Assembly (NCBI RefSeq): GCF_001905885.1
Contig: NZ_LIYH01000005.1
Coordinates: 700,398 to 764,397, forward strand
Reading direction: 5' to 3'
Source of the DNA: Streptomyces sp. CB03234
Lineage (GTDB): Bacteria > Actinomycetota > Actinomycetes > Streptomycetales > Streptomycetaceae
DNA length: 64,000 nt
Position 1 is the stretch's first letter. Each line of letters starts with the position of its first letter. The translations under genes and the position numbers were made by a program. Below are positions 15,822-24,340 of this stretch, one piece after another. Under the pieces are notes generated by a model. The model was given only the letters and a program-made list of their open reading frames with translations, ran no database searches and was not told the DNA's origin.

Positions 15822-17558
15822 TCAGCGCCGACGGCTGGGGTCGGTTACGGCGCTGTTGGCCGGTCGCGTGGTGGGCGCCGGGGGTGCGGTGAGCCGAGTG
15901 CCTGGGGTGGCCGTTCCGTCGGGGCTTGCGGGTAGGGCCAGCAGGTGGGCGCCGCGGCGTAGTCGCCATACGAGGACGTCGCTGATGGAGTCAGCGGTAT
16001 CGAGTTCGCGTCGTCGGGCGGCGTCGGTCAGTAGAACCGCCGGGTCATGGCCGGCCTTGCGGACGTCGTCGAGGGTGGCGGCCAAGGCGGCCCAGCCGGC
16101 CTCGGCACGGATGCGTTCGGCCAGATCTGGCAGGACTTGCTGGAGAAGCTCGGCTTGCCGCTGCCGAACACGGGGAGTCAGACGCTGGCCTCGCTGTCGG
16201 AGGGTGGCCATGGGCTGGGCTGCGGCGGTTTCGTAGGCTGCCCGAAGGTGTTCGGCTGCCTGCTGGGCTGCGGCAGCCTGCTGCGCGTGCTCCCTCTTTG
16301 CATGCCAGTTCGCCGCAGCGATGACGAGGAAGAAGGCCATGTCGATGAGCATGGCGGTGGTGGCGCCGTCTTCCCCTCGGCCCAGGGCGGGCCCGCTGCG
16401 GACGAGATCGCGGGCGGCCTGGCGCAGGGAGCGGTCGTGCCCGCGTACGGCCTTCACGTGGGAGCGGCTGGCCCGCTCGAACACGAACGCCGCCTCGCGC
16501 AGCTCAGCGCGGGTGTGGGCGGCGGAGGTCTTGGCCAGCGCGTCCAGCACCTCACCCGCCGCGGCGATCTGGGCCGCTGCCGAGCCGTCGTCACCGGCAT
16601 CGATGATCAGCAGGGCCTGCCAGGTAGCGGCGGTGGCCCGGCGCCGCGCGAACGCGGGACCTGTCACGTCCGGCAGGGCGGGTTGCTCCAGCCGTGAGCC
16701 GTCCGCCGAAGCGGGCTCCGCGGGAAGCGTCCAGCGTTCGCGGATGCGGGGCAGGGACAGATCGGGTGCGAGCGTGGAGCCCGCGTAGAACACCGGCTCC
16801 TGCTCGCCGTTGCGGTCGTCGGGCAGCGCGACCTTGTAGCCGAACAGGTCACCGGAGGGCGCGACGCGCTTGCGTATGAGCAGGCCGGCGGCGGCCAGGC
16901 GGTCGAAGAACTCCTCCGTGGAGGCCGTGCCAGCAACGGCGCGGCGCACGGTCTCCCGCAGCTCCTCCCGCGCGGTACGCTCCCGGCCTTCCCGCTCTGC
17001 CTTGTGGCGTTCGGCGCTGGTAGGCCGCTGGGCGGCAGTGCCGTCGCCGGTGCTTAGGCGGCGCAGCCCGTAGTCGATCTCGATCTTGCGGGCTTCGGCC
17101 TGGGAGCGTTTGCCGTCCTGGCGAAGGCGGGCCTGGCGGCCGTCCTCACGGACGATGGTGGCGATGATGTGGATGTGGTCGTCGGCGTGCCGGACGGCCG
17201 CCCAGCGGCAGGCGGCTTCGTCGCCGTCGGGGGCGATACCGGTTGCGGCGACCATCCTGCGGGCTATCTCGCCCCACTGCTCGTCCGACAGGATCGGGTC
17301 TTCGGGGGCGGCGCGTACCGACAGGTGCCACACGTGCTCGGCGGGCCGCCGGCTCTCGGGCAGGGCCATCACCGGCTGGTCGAGCAGCCGCTGGAGATCG
17401 CCGTACGTGGCGCCGGGGTCTCGGCCGGGATCGGGGGCAAGACCGTCCCAGGCGGCCACCAGGTGCGGGTCGACGTGCTCCTCATGCGTGCCGGGCCCGT
17501 ACAGGTAGTGGAGCAGGCCGATGGTGCGCGTGCCCCTGGCGTGGACGCGCGGGATCAC
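15822..17558 (-). CDS. Relaxase (mobilization nuclease)
   Basis: A 578-aa protein whose first 250 residues form a MobA/VirD2-like relaxase: an N-terminal region with GLLHYLYGPGTHEEH, and the three-histidine metal motif in HADDHIHI. Relaxases nick oriT and attach covalently to the 5' end through a Tyr. The C-terminal half is Ala-rich and helical with a possible membrane helix (TAMLIDMAFFLVIAAANW). GTG 17558 overlaps the stop of the MobC-like gene (GTGA), showing translational coupling. The oriT is expected nearby, probably upstream of the MobC gene, but I could not define it. Confidence 0.85.
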   Translation of the reverse strand: MIPRVHARGTRTIGLLHYLYGPGTHEEHVDPHLVAAWDGLAPDPGRDPGATYGDLQRLLDQPVMALPESRRPAEHVWHLSVRAAPEDPILSDEQWGEIARRMVAATGIAPDGDEAACRWAAVRHADDHIHIIATIVREDGRQARLRQDGKRSQAEARKIEIDYGLRRLSTGDGTAAQRPTSAERHKAEREGRERTAREELRETVRRAVAGTASTEEFFDRLAAAGLLIRKRVAPSGDLFGYKVALPDDRNGEQEPVFYAGSTLAPDLSLPRIRERWTLPAEPASADGSRLEQPALPDVTGPAFARRRATAATWQALLIIDAGDDGSAAAQIAAAGEVLDALAKTSAAHTRAELREAAFVFERASRSHVKAVRGHDRSLRQAARDLVRSGPALGRGEDGATTAMLIDMAFFLVIAAANWHAKREHAQQAAAAQQAAEHLRAAYETAAAQPMATLRQRGQRLTPRVRQRQAELLQQVLPDLAERIRAEAGWAALAATLDDVRKAGHDPAVLLTDAARRRELDTADSISDVLVWRLRRGAHLLALPASPDGTATPGTRLTAPPAPTTRPANSAVTDPSRRR

Positions 17559-18217
17559 GCAGCCGTCCTGTGGTCCAGGTACTGCTGGGTGAAGGCGTCG
17601 ACACGCTTGGCGGCGCGCTGGACAGCGGCGAGGACCGCCTCGGCCTGCGGGGCGTCGGCTCCGGAGTTCAGCGCTTTGGCCACCTGGTTGAGGTTGTTGC
17701 CGATCTGCCCGAGGTGTCGCCGCAGCGCGAACAGCTCCTGCAGCATCTCTTTCTCGCCCGCGATGTCCGCAGCGGTGCGCTCCAGGTCGCGGGCAGCGTT
17801 GAGCGCCGAGCGGGCAAGGAACCCGGCCACGCTCATGTGGCACACGGCGGCTGCCCGGAGGAGGAGTTGGTACTCGTCGTCGTTCATGCGGCAGCTGGGC
17901 TGGTGCACACGCTTCTTCTCATCACGCAGACGTTCACGTTGCTGCACACGGGGCTTCGACGGGGCAGCGTGAGCGCAGTCGGTGCTGTTGCAGGGACGCG
18001 GTTCTTCCCTCTCAGGATGCGATCCGCCCTCGGTCGCATCCTGATGGGTCGGCGCCTCCCGGTGCCGATCCGCTCCCGCCGCTGCCGACGTGGGAGAGGC
18101 AGGAGCATTGCTACCGACGGGAGCAATGCTCCTGCACCAACTTGCTCCGCCTGGGGCAGGATTAGACGGCAGGGATTCCTCGGGAGCCATGGGGTCTTCG
18201 TGGTGCGGGGTCTGCAT
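17555..18217 (-). CDS. MobC-like relaxosome accessory protein
   Basis: A 220-aa protein. The N-terminal 90 residues are low-complexity; the rest matches the MobC family, with RMNDDEYQLLLRAAAV, and the diagnostic LGQIGNNLNQVAKALN near the C-terminus. Such proteins help the relaxase open oriT. Stop overlaps the relaxase start. Start is ATG 18217; an internal start closer to the conserved region (ATG 17887) cannot be excluded. Confidence 0.8.
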   Translation of the reverse strand: MQTPHHEDPMAPEESLPSNPAPGGASWCRSIAPVGSNAPASPTSAAAGADRHREAPTHQDATEGGSHPEREEPRPCNSTDCAHAAPSKPRVQQRERLRDEKKRVHQPSCRMNDDEYQLLLRAAAVCHMSVAGFLARSALNAARDLERTAADIAGEKEMLQELFALRRHLGQIGNNLNQVAKALNSGADAPQAEAVLAAVQRAAKRVDAFTQQYLDHRTAA

Positions 18218-18265
18218 GGGGCCTTTCGGGTCGGGGTGTGGTCGGGGGCGCTGGTGCTGCGGGGA

Positions 18266-19693
18266 TCAGCGGGGTGGATGGTCGGCTGCGGCTTTGAGCT
18301 GGGCCTTGAACTCGCGGACGACTCGTCCGACGCCGTCGCTGGAGACGGTGTAGCCGGCGGCGCGCAGGGCGTCCTCGACCCGGTCGCGTCCGACGCTGCC
18401 GGTCTCCTCGTAGATGCGGCGAGCGTGCTTGAGGATGACCTCGTCGGAGGCACGGGCTTTGCCAGCGTCGCGTTTCTTCCGGGCAGCCGGTTTCCGCTCG
18501 CGCCTGCCCGAAGGGCTGCCCGAGGTCTTGCCCGTGAGCGCCCGGCTGTCTTCAGTTCCTGCCCGTGCGGGCGGCCCGGGCTCCGGGCGGGCAGGCTGTG
18601 GGCGGGCAGACGGAGGCACTTCGTCGTCGCCCAGGTCTGATGGGTGTGGGCGGGCAGCGTCCTCTGCCCGCGGCAGTGCTTCCGGGCGGCCGGGGCGCGG
18701 GCGGCTGTGCCCGGATTCGCGGGTGGGGGACGAGGCCGGAATCTGCCAGCGCGGCGGCAGCGTGATGGAGGCGAGGCCGAGGGCCTGCTTGCGGGTGGCG
18801 AGCTTGCGCAGCAGCAGCTTGTCCTGGAGCGGGTCGCTGTCGACGCCGGCCCGTTCCAGGGCCTCGTGCAGGCGTTCTGCCAGGCGTCGTTGCCGCCGCT
18901 TGCCACGCTGGTGGTCGGTCATCGACTCGGCGCGCAGGATCAGGGCGACGGCTTCGCTCAACGCGCGGTCGCGGATGAGGCGGGCGGCATCGGCGTCCTG
19001 GTCGGCGATGCCGAGCCGGGCCAGTAGGCGTTCGCGTGCCTGGCGGACGAGAACGGCGGCCAGGCCGCGTGAGGCGGCGTCGGGGGCACGGTGGCGCAGC
19101 TCGATGCCCATGGCCAGGTGCCACAGCATCGCAGCCATGACCGGGCCGACGAAGGCCCGCACGGTGCCACCGACGAGCCCGGACTCGGCGTAGGCGGGCA
19201 GAACCTGGACTGCGGTGATGACCCAGGTGAGGGTGCCGGGCAGGCCGGGGGCCTGCTTCGGGCCGTTGAGGTTCTGCCGGGCCATCAGGGCGGTGGCGAA
19301 CAGGGCCAGCTCGGCGGCGGCGAACATCGCGACGCGCTCGGCGGTGCCGCCCATGCCGAGGTAGTCGGCGGCGAACCGCCAGCTGGTGTCCGCGCTGTAC
19401 GCGGTGCAGCCGAGCGCGGCCACGGCCGCGACCGGCACCGCGACAGTCCCGCGCCAGCGGTTGGTCTGATGCCGCCGGCGGCGCTGCTGGCGGATCAGCC
19501 ACACGGCGAGCAGGACGAGCAGCACGGGCGGGATGAGGAGCGCCACGGTCATCACCGGGGAGGTGGCCCAGTCAGCGAGGAGCGGCGTGCCGCTGATCCG
19601 TATGGCGAGGTGGACGGGGCTGTGAGGAGGCAGGAGGGGGCTCCAAGGCGTCGAGGATTGAGGGCGAGGGCGAATCGACGGAGCGCTGAGCAA
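18266..19693 (-). CDS. Membrane protein with C-terminal DNA-binding-like domain
   Basis: About 475 aa (TTG 19693; an ATG at 19552 would give 428 aa). Four to five hydrophobic helices occupy the N-terminal third (MTVALLIPPVLLVLLAVWLI, VAVPVAAVAALGC, ERVAMFAAAELALFATALM, GTLTWVITAVQVLPAY). Then come a charged helical region, a Pro/Arg-rich linker, and a small winged-helix-like tail (ILKHARRIYEETGSVGRDRVEDAL). Proteins of this build occur beside replication and transfer genes in Streptomyces elements. A role in spread or partition is only inferred. Confidence 0.6.
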   Translation of the reverse strand: MLSAPSIRPRPQSSTPWSPLLPPHSPVHLAIRISGTPLLADWATSPVMTVALLIPPVLLVLLAVWLIRQQRRRRHQTNRWRGTVAVPVAAVAALGCTAYSADTSWRFAADYLGMGGTAERVAMFAAAELALFATALMARQNLNGPKQAPGLPGTLTWVITAVQVLPAYAESGLVGGTVRAFVGPVMAAMLWHLAMGIELRHRAPDAASRGLAAVLVRQARERLLARLGIADQDADAARLIRDRALSEAVALILRAESMTDHQRGKRRQRRLAERLHEALERAGVDSDPLQDKLLLRKLATRKQALGLASITLPPRWQIPASSPTRESGHSRPRPGRPEALPRAEDAARPHPSDLGDDEVPPSARPQPARPEPGPPARAGTEDSRALTGKTSGSPSGRRERKPAARKKRDAGKARASDEVILKHARRIYEETGSVGRDRVEDALRAAGYTVSSDGVGRVVREFKAQLKAAADHPPR

Positions 19694-19783
19694 CCGCCTG
19701 CGCCAGTGGCTGGCGCGGGCGGGGCTGGTGTGAGCGCGGGTGATGCGGCGGGGTCGGCCAGGAGAGGGCGCTGAGGCGGCCAG

Positions 19784-20485
19784 TCAGGCGGCGGGCGCTG
19801 TGCGGCGTCGTCGATCGGGGCCGTCGAGGATGACGCGCTCCGTCATCTCGGCGAGGCGGGAGGCGACGCGGTCACCGAGGGTGACGCGCAGCTGCTCCAT
19901 CGGAAGGTTGGTCGTGATGAGGGTCGGGAGCATGTGCTCGTACCGGTGATTGATGAGCCGGTAGGTCAACTCCTCGGTCCATTCGCTGGTCTTGGCCGCG
20001 CCGAGGTCGTCCAGGAACAGCAGCGGGCAGCGCGCCAGGGTCTGCAGCTCACGTTCGGCGTCGTGGCCGGCGCGGGGGCGCAGGCGCGCGTGGAAGTCGG
20101 CGGTGGTGGTCGCTTCCCAGCGCAGACGGACCCCTCGGGCGAGCAGGGTGCGGATGGCGCCGTACGCCTGGTACGTCTTGCCGGTGCCCGTGGGGCCGGC
20201 GATCAGCAGCGACGGGCCTTCGGCGATGCCCGGCCCGCCGGGGCCGGGGCGTCCGGCGCGGGCGATCTCGTCGGCCCAGGCGGTGACCTTCGGGTGGTCG
20301 GCCAGGGCTCGGCGGTAGCGGGCTGGGATCCTGGCGTCGGCGAGTTCCAGCGCGGTGACGGGCTCGGCGTGCCCTTCCTCGACGGCGGCGGTGGCGAGGT
20401 CGATGCCGCGACTGGCAAGGATGCCGTTGAGCCGGTCGGCGAGCGGGCCGACCCGGTGGGGCTCGCGGGTGAGGGTGGCGGTCAG
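19784..20485 (-). CDS. DnaC/IstB-like AAA ATPase with CTG start
   Basis: A 233-aa helicase-loader-type ATPase with Walker A GPTGTGKT (about residue 95), Walker B PLLFLDDLG, sensor-1 ITTNLP and an Arg-rich end. Between the upstream in-frame stop (20489-20491) and Walker A there is no ATG, GTG or TTG; the first is TTG 19969, which would remove both Walker motifs. CTG 20485 overlaps the stop of the preceding gene (CTGA) and has GGAGGTGA six bases upstream, so CTG initiation with coupling is the best reading. Predicted to load the replicative helicase at the element's origin together with the initiator gene. Confidence 0.8.
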   Translation of the reverse strand: MTATLTREPHRVGPLADRLNGILASRGIDLATAAVEEGHAEPVTALELADARIPARYRRALADHPKVTAWADEIARAGRPGPGGPGIAEGPSLLIAGPTGTGKTYQAYGAIRTLLARGVRLRWEATTTADFHARLRPRAGHDAERELQTLARCPLLFLDDLGAAKTSEWTEELTYRLINHRYEHMLPTLITTNLPMEQLRVTLGDRVASRLAEMTERVILDGPDRRRRTAPAA

Positions 20486-21414
20486 AGGTCACCTCCGTAG
20501 GCGGCTTCGGCATCGGCGGGGTTTGTCCACGCCCTGTGGACAACCGGCGCGGCGGGGGCCGCGTTCATGACCTCGTGCACGAGGCTCGGCAGAGTGCTGG
20601 GGTGCAGGCCCTTGGCGCGGTGCCGTTCCAGGCCGGCCCGGATGTGGGCGGGGGCGATGCCCTCGCCGAGCAGCTTGCGCACCTCGCGAGCGAGATGGCC
20701 CAGGACGTCCTTGGGCGGACGGTGTGTGCAAGCGGCGGCGTACTCGGCGATGAGCTCGTTGGCCGAGACGGCGTGCGGTGCGGGGGCGCTTGCGCCCCCC
20801 GAAGGGGTATTTCCTAGATCCATGATCCTAGGTCCTAGATCCGGACGCTGAAGTGTCACCGCTCCCTCACGGAGCCCTCCCCGCTGCCTCACGGAGGGCT
20901 CACGGAGATCGTTCTGACCTGCTGTTTCATCATCGGCGACCGGATTCACCGCAGACTCGCGCATTCGCCCGGAGTCCTCACGGAGGGCTCCGTGAGGCTG
21001 CGGTGCGGGCTCCGTGATGCCGACTCCCGCAGCTGGCGCGCCGACGCCGGGCGCGGTGCGAGTCTGCGTGTCGTGGTGCGGGCAGGCGGGAAGACGGCTC
21101 GCGCTGGGGCGATTGATCTTCTGATGCTGCCGCCAGGTGACGATGTGCAGGTAGCGCTTGTCGCCCGGACCCTTGTAGCGGCATATCAGCCCAGCGTCGG
21201 CGAGCTGGGCGAGGTCCTGCTCGACAGCGCCAGGCGTGTGTTCCGGGCGCAGAACCCACAGCTGCCCGGCGATGATCGCGGCGTGGTCGCGGTGGCGCCC
21301 CTGGTCGTCAGCCTGGGTGAGCAGGCCGAAGAAGGTGCGCTCGGCGGTCAGGGAGACGGCGGCCAGTGACTCGGAGACGAAGGCTTCCGGCTTGATGGTG
21401 CGGATTCGTGCCAA
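20482..21414 (-). CDS. Replication initiator-like winged-helix protein
   Basis: A 310-aa protein beginning MARIRTIKPEAF. Its first 100 residues contain a winged-helix (LFGLLTQADDQGRHR, LAQLADAGLICRY, YLHIVTWRQHQKI), typical of phage and integrative-element replication proteins. A disordered middle and a DnaD-like helical tail follow (IAEYAAACTHRPPKDVLGHLAREVRKLLGEG). It is the first gene of the leftward operon and is coupled to the DnaC-like gene. Probably the element's initiator. Confidence 0.7.
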   Translation of the reverse strand: MARIRTIKPEAFVSESLAAVSLTAERTFFGLLTQADDQGRHRDHAAIIAGQLWVLRPEHTPGAVEQDLAQLADAGLICRYKGPGDKRYLHIVTWRQHQKINRPSASRLPACPHHDTQTRTAPGVGAPAAGVGITEPAPQPHGALREDSGRMRESAVNPVADDETAGQNDLREPSVRQRGGLREGAVTLQRPDLGPRIMDLGNTPSGGASAPAPHAVSANELIAEYAAACTHRPPKDVLGHLAREVRKLLGEGIAPAHIRAGLERHRAKGLHPSTLPSLVHEVMNAAPAAPVVHRAWTNPADAEAAYGGDL

Positions 21415-21923
21415 GAGGGGCGGTCCTCACTCGGTGGCCGGTGGGCTGGGCGCCCACGGTTCACCGTCGGTCGGGGCGGAGACGGGTGTGAAGGGCGGGG
21501 ATGTCCGGCCGTTGACGCGGGAGCGTTGATGGCCGCTCGCGCTTTCCGGGGTGTCGTCAACATAGCCACACCCACGGCGCGCAAGTCCAGCCCTATCCGG
21601 CGCAATCTCTCACGGCAGAAATGCCGCTGGAAATCGAGACGGAGAGGGCGGTGCGAAAACGGTAGGGCACGATCGGCGGTTGACCAAATAGTTGCCCCGC
21701 ATCCCGAGCCAGAAGGATCACATCGGCAAGCCGTTGACGTCCTGCGAGCGACGAAGCTACAGCACAACACCCCACGTCAGAGAGGCTCTCTGGTGTCGGG
21801 GCCCGTTCGGGGATCCGGCCTTGCGCAGCACCCCGACCGCCTCGCTCACCGATTGAGCGCGGCGCAACATAGCCGACGATCGCCGGTTAACCAAACCGGC
21901 GAATGCACGCTACAACTGGAGCC
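21415..21923. promoter_or_regulatory. Divergent promoter region with repressor-site candidates
   Basis: This 509-base gene-free region separates the replication operon from the repressor remnant. CGGTTGACCAAA (21677-21688) and CGGTTAACCAAA (21884-21895) are near-identical. The second lies in a perfect 8-bp inverted repeat CGCCGGTT/AACCGGCG (21881-21901). TTAACC, an 18-base spacer and TACAAC (21911-21916) form a possible promoter with its start almost at ATG 21924, so the transcript may be leaderless. The remainder holds nothing I recognise. Confidence 0.5.
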
Positions 21924-22181
21924 ATGGCAGCACGATCTCTGGAAATAGGGCCCGCAGGAATGCTGGCGGCTCGCATCATCGAAATCCTCCGCACGGAGCG
22001 CGGCCTTGGGCAGCGCCAACTCGCCGCGTGATGTTCCGCATTGGGCCGTCCTATGTCCAACACGATGCTGTCCCGCATCGAACTCGCCAAGCGGCGATGC
22101 GATATTGACGACCTCGTCGCCATCGCCGAAGCCCTGCAGGTATCGCCCCTCGCCCTCCTCCAGGGCCCGGGCGCCACCTGA
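21924..22181 (+). pseudogene. XRE-family repressor with in-frame TGA
   Basis: From ATG 21924 (GGAG four bases upstream) the frame encodes an 85-residue helix-turn-helix protein: LAARIIEILRTERGLGQRQLAA, then a stop, then CSALGRPMSNTMLSRIEL and a final QVSPLALLQGPGAT. The TGA at 22029-22031 stands where relatives carry Arg; one C-to-T change in CGA would explain it. Homology continues in the same frame to the natural stop. The recognition helix lies after the stop, so the truncated product should not bind DNA. Confidence 0.75.
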
Positions 22182-22227
22182 GCCGCTCACGCATCCGTCC
22201 TCGCCCTCGCGACCAGGAGCCGCCCCC

Positions 22228-22602
22228 TTGCACCGACCCACGCCCATCCCCCACAGGCCGTCCGACGCCCCTCCACCCCGCCTCTACCGTCCCGAGGAGA
22301 TCGCCGACACCCTCGGCTGCTCGGCCTGGTGGGTCAAGGACCGCGCGCGACGGCGTCTGATCCCGCACACCCGGGTCGGCCGCGCCTACCGCTTCACCGC
22401 CGAGCACCTCGCCGAGATCATCCGTCTCTACGAGGAGCGGCCGGCCCAGCCCGCGCAGACACCCGCACGGGCGACCGAGCCGCTCTCTGGGCCCGGTACG
22501 CAGACCGGCTCCGCGCCACGTCGCCGCCCTGCCGTGGCGCCGGCGACTCGCCTGCGGGCCCGCCCGCCGCGTCGACAGCAGCAGTACAGCACTGTCGCGT
22601 GA
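22228..22602 (+). CDS. Excisionase-like helix-turn-helix protein
   Basis: About 124 aa from TTG 22228, with AGGAG eight bases upstream. The core RLYRPEEIADTLGCSAWWVKDRARRRLIPHTRVGRAYRFTAEHL is a MerR-type excisionase fold with a wing (VGRAYRF). The C-terminal 50 residues are low-complexity Pro/Arg/Ala. Position directly before the integrase fits an Xis role in directing excision. GC-rich and without a promoter of its own that I can see. Confidence 0.8.
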   Translation: MHRPTPIPHRPSDAPPPRLYRPEEIADTLGCSAWWVKDRARRRLIPHTRVGRAYRFTAEHLAEIIRLYEERPAQPAQTPARATEPLSGPGTQTGSAPRRRPAVAPATRLRARPPRRQQQYSTVA

Positions 22603-22653
22603 CCCGATCGAACCTGCCGTAGCCGAGGACAACCAAGAGGGGGACAGCGGAAC

Positions 22654-24183
22654 TTGGGTTTCGCGGAGAAGCGCGGAAACTACTGGCGCGGCAGGTACAA
22701 GGTCGCGCCCGGCAAGCACAACACGGTCGTCGACGAGAACGGCAAGGCGATCAGGTTCGCCACCAAGGGCGAGGCCCAACGGGCAGCGGCCGAGGCCGAG
22801 AACAAGTACCGTCGCGGCGACTGGCGCGACCCGGCGCTCGGCCAGGAGACCTTCGGCGAGTACGCGAACCGCTGGTACGAGGCCCAGGACCTGGCGGCCT
22901 CGACCATGCAGAACTACAAGCGCCACATCGAGGGGCACCTGCTCCCCGAGTTCGAGGACAAGGCGCTCGCCGGCATCCTGCGCACGGACGTCGACCTGTG
23001 GGAGAAGAAGGAGAAGGCCCTCTACGCGGCCTCCAGCGTAAAGACCTGGCGCTCGACGCTCCACCTGATCTTCGAGGACGCGATCGACGAGGGCCTGATC
23101 ACGTCCAACCCGGCCGCTCGGCGGCGCGGACGGGGTAAGCGCGCCGGCCGCTCCCGAGACCGTGGTCCGGAGAAGGTGGTCACCGATGCGCTCGGCATCC
23201 TGCTGACCGCCGAGCGCGCCGCCCTGCTCTCCGGCCGTGACGACGAGTTCGTCGCCGTGGTTCTCAAGGGGTACACCGGCATGCGATGGGGCGAGATCGT
23301 CGGTCTGGAGACCGCGTTCGTCCGCCCTGGAGCCGTCCGGGTCGAGTGGCAGCTGTACGAGCTCGACACGGGGGAGCTGGTGCGCTGCCCGCCGAAGGAC
23401 GACAGCTACCGCACCATCGACTCGATGGACTGGCTGTCGGCGCTGGTCGCCAACCACATCGCCCGCACGAAGCCCAAGCCGTGCCCCTGCCACGGCAAGA
23501 CCTACGTCTTCCGAGGACAGGGCGCGGCCCGCACAGGCGGCCACCAAGGCGCGAAGCTCGTCGACGTCGCCCGCCGTGCCGGCGTCTCGACCGGCACGGT
23601 GTCCAACGTGCTCAACCACCCCGAACGCGTCACCGAGGCCACGCGAGAGAAGGTCGAGCAGGCCATTGCGGACCTCCGGTTCGTCCGGGGCGGCGTCGTA
23701 CCGGAGCATGCCGCCCACTGGCGCAGGAACGGTTTCGCAACCTGGCTGTTCACGCCGGCGGTCTCCGGCTGGTACCCGAAGAAGGCACCACAGGAGCCAC
23801 GGCCGGTGCCCCTACTCGGCGAGCCGTGGCCCGGCGTCCCGGCCCGAGGGCGAGGTGCCAGCGAACGAGCCGACGCCTGCTGGCTCCCGATAGCCAAGGG
23901 ACTCACGCCCCACGGCCTCCGCCACACCCACCGGACGATGATGGAGGACCTGGGAACCGAGAAGGTGCTCATGGACGAACGCATGGGCCACATCGACGGC
24001 TCGGTCTCGGCGCGCTACGCCCACGTCACCCCAGGTATGCGCAAGCGCCTCATGCTGGGGCTGACCGAGCAGTGGGAGGCAGCGCTCGACGCACGTTTGG
24101 CCATGAGTGCCACGTCACCAGTGCGTGTGCTGAGTGATCTCCTGCGGGCACGCGAGGTGTCACGGGTGCCCGTCAAGTTGTAG
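22654..24183 (+). CDS. Tyrosine integrase with inserted LacI-type helix-turn-helix
   Basis: A 509-aa site-specific recombinase. After an arm-binding N-terminus and core-binding domain (about 60-160), the catalytic domain shows Arg I in YTGMRWGE (about 212), H-x-x-R in HGLRHTH (420-423), GHIDG (about 446) and the nucleophile Tyr in SARYAHV (about 454). Between the first Arg and HGLRH lies KLVDVARRAGVSTGTVSNVL, followed by HPERVTEATREKVEQAI (about 305-345). This is a near-perfect LacI-family DNA-binding headpiece. The start is TTG 22654 behind GAGGGGG. It is about 100 aa longer than ordinary family members because of the insertion. Confidence 0.92.
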   Translation: MGFAEKRGNYWRGRYKVAPGKHNTVVDENGKAIRFATKGEAQRAAAEAENKYRRGDWRDPALGQETFGEYANRWYEAQDLAASTMQNYKRHIEGHLLPEFEDKALAGILRTDVDLWEKKEKALYAASSVKTWRSTLHLIFEDAIDEGLITSNPAARRRGRGKRAGRSRDRGPEKVVTDALGILLTAERAALLSGRDDEFVAVVLKGYTGMRWGEIVGLETAFVRPGAVRVEWQLYELDTGELVRCPPKDDSYRTIDSMDWLSALVANHIARTKPKPCPCHGKTYVFRGQGAARTGGHQGAKLVDVARRAGVSTGTVSNVLNHPERVTEATREKVEQAIADLRFVRGGVVPEHAAHWRRNGFATWLFTPAVSGWYPKKAPQEPRPVPLLGEPWPGVPARGRGASERADACWLPIAKGLTPHGLRHTHRTMMEDLGTEKVLMDERMGHIDGSVSARYAHVTPGMRKRLMLGLTEQWEAALDARLAMSATSPVRVLSDLLRAREVSRVPVKL

Positions 24184-24193
24184 CAATAAAAGT

Positions 24194-24230
24194 GCTGTGC
24201 CCTCCGGTGACCACTCCCGGAGGGCACAGC
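24194..24230. terminator. Hairpin terminator after integrase
   Basis: Perfect 14-bp inverted repeat GCTGTGCCCTCCGG / CCGGAGGGCACAGC with a 9-base loop, starting 11 bases after the integrase stop. Confidence 0.85.
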
Positions 24231-24340
24231 CATGTCCGTGATGCCTCCGCGAGGCCGCGTCAACTCCGCGCGGCCGTCTCACTCCAGCAGTTACGACGAT
24301 TGCCCAGTAGCGGGGCCAACGGACCTGGCTCAATAGGTAC

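Larger units (their letters stand above)
15822..24183. mobile_element. Core of an integrative mobilizable element
   Basis: This block holds relaxase, MobC-like protein, membrane protein, DnaC-like ATPase, replication initiator, repressor remnant, excisionase and tyrosine integrase in the order typical of actinomycete integrative elements. No TraB/FtsK-type DNA translocase is present, so transfer would need a helper. The outer ends are not proven: flanking genes 12557-15713 and 24341-26759 may also belong to it, with tRNA-Pro at 26985 as a candidate right attachment site. Confidence 0.7.

Noticed and set aside
24184..24340. tRNA-derived attachment site directly after the tyrosine integrase
   Set aside because: The sequence there is a terminator hairpin and shows no tRNA 3' segment.
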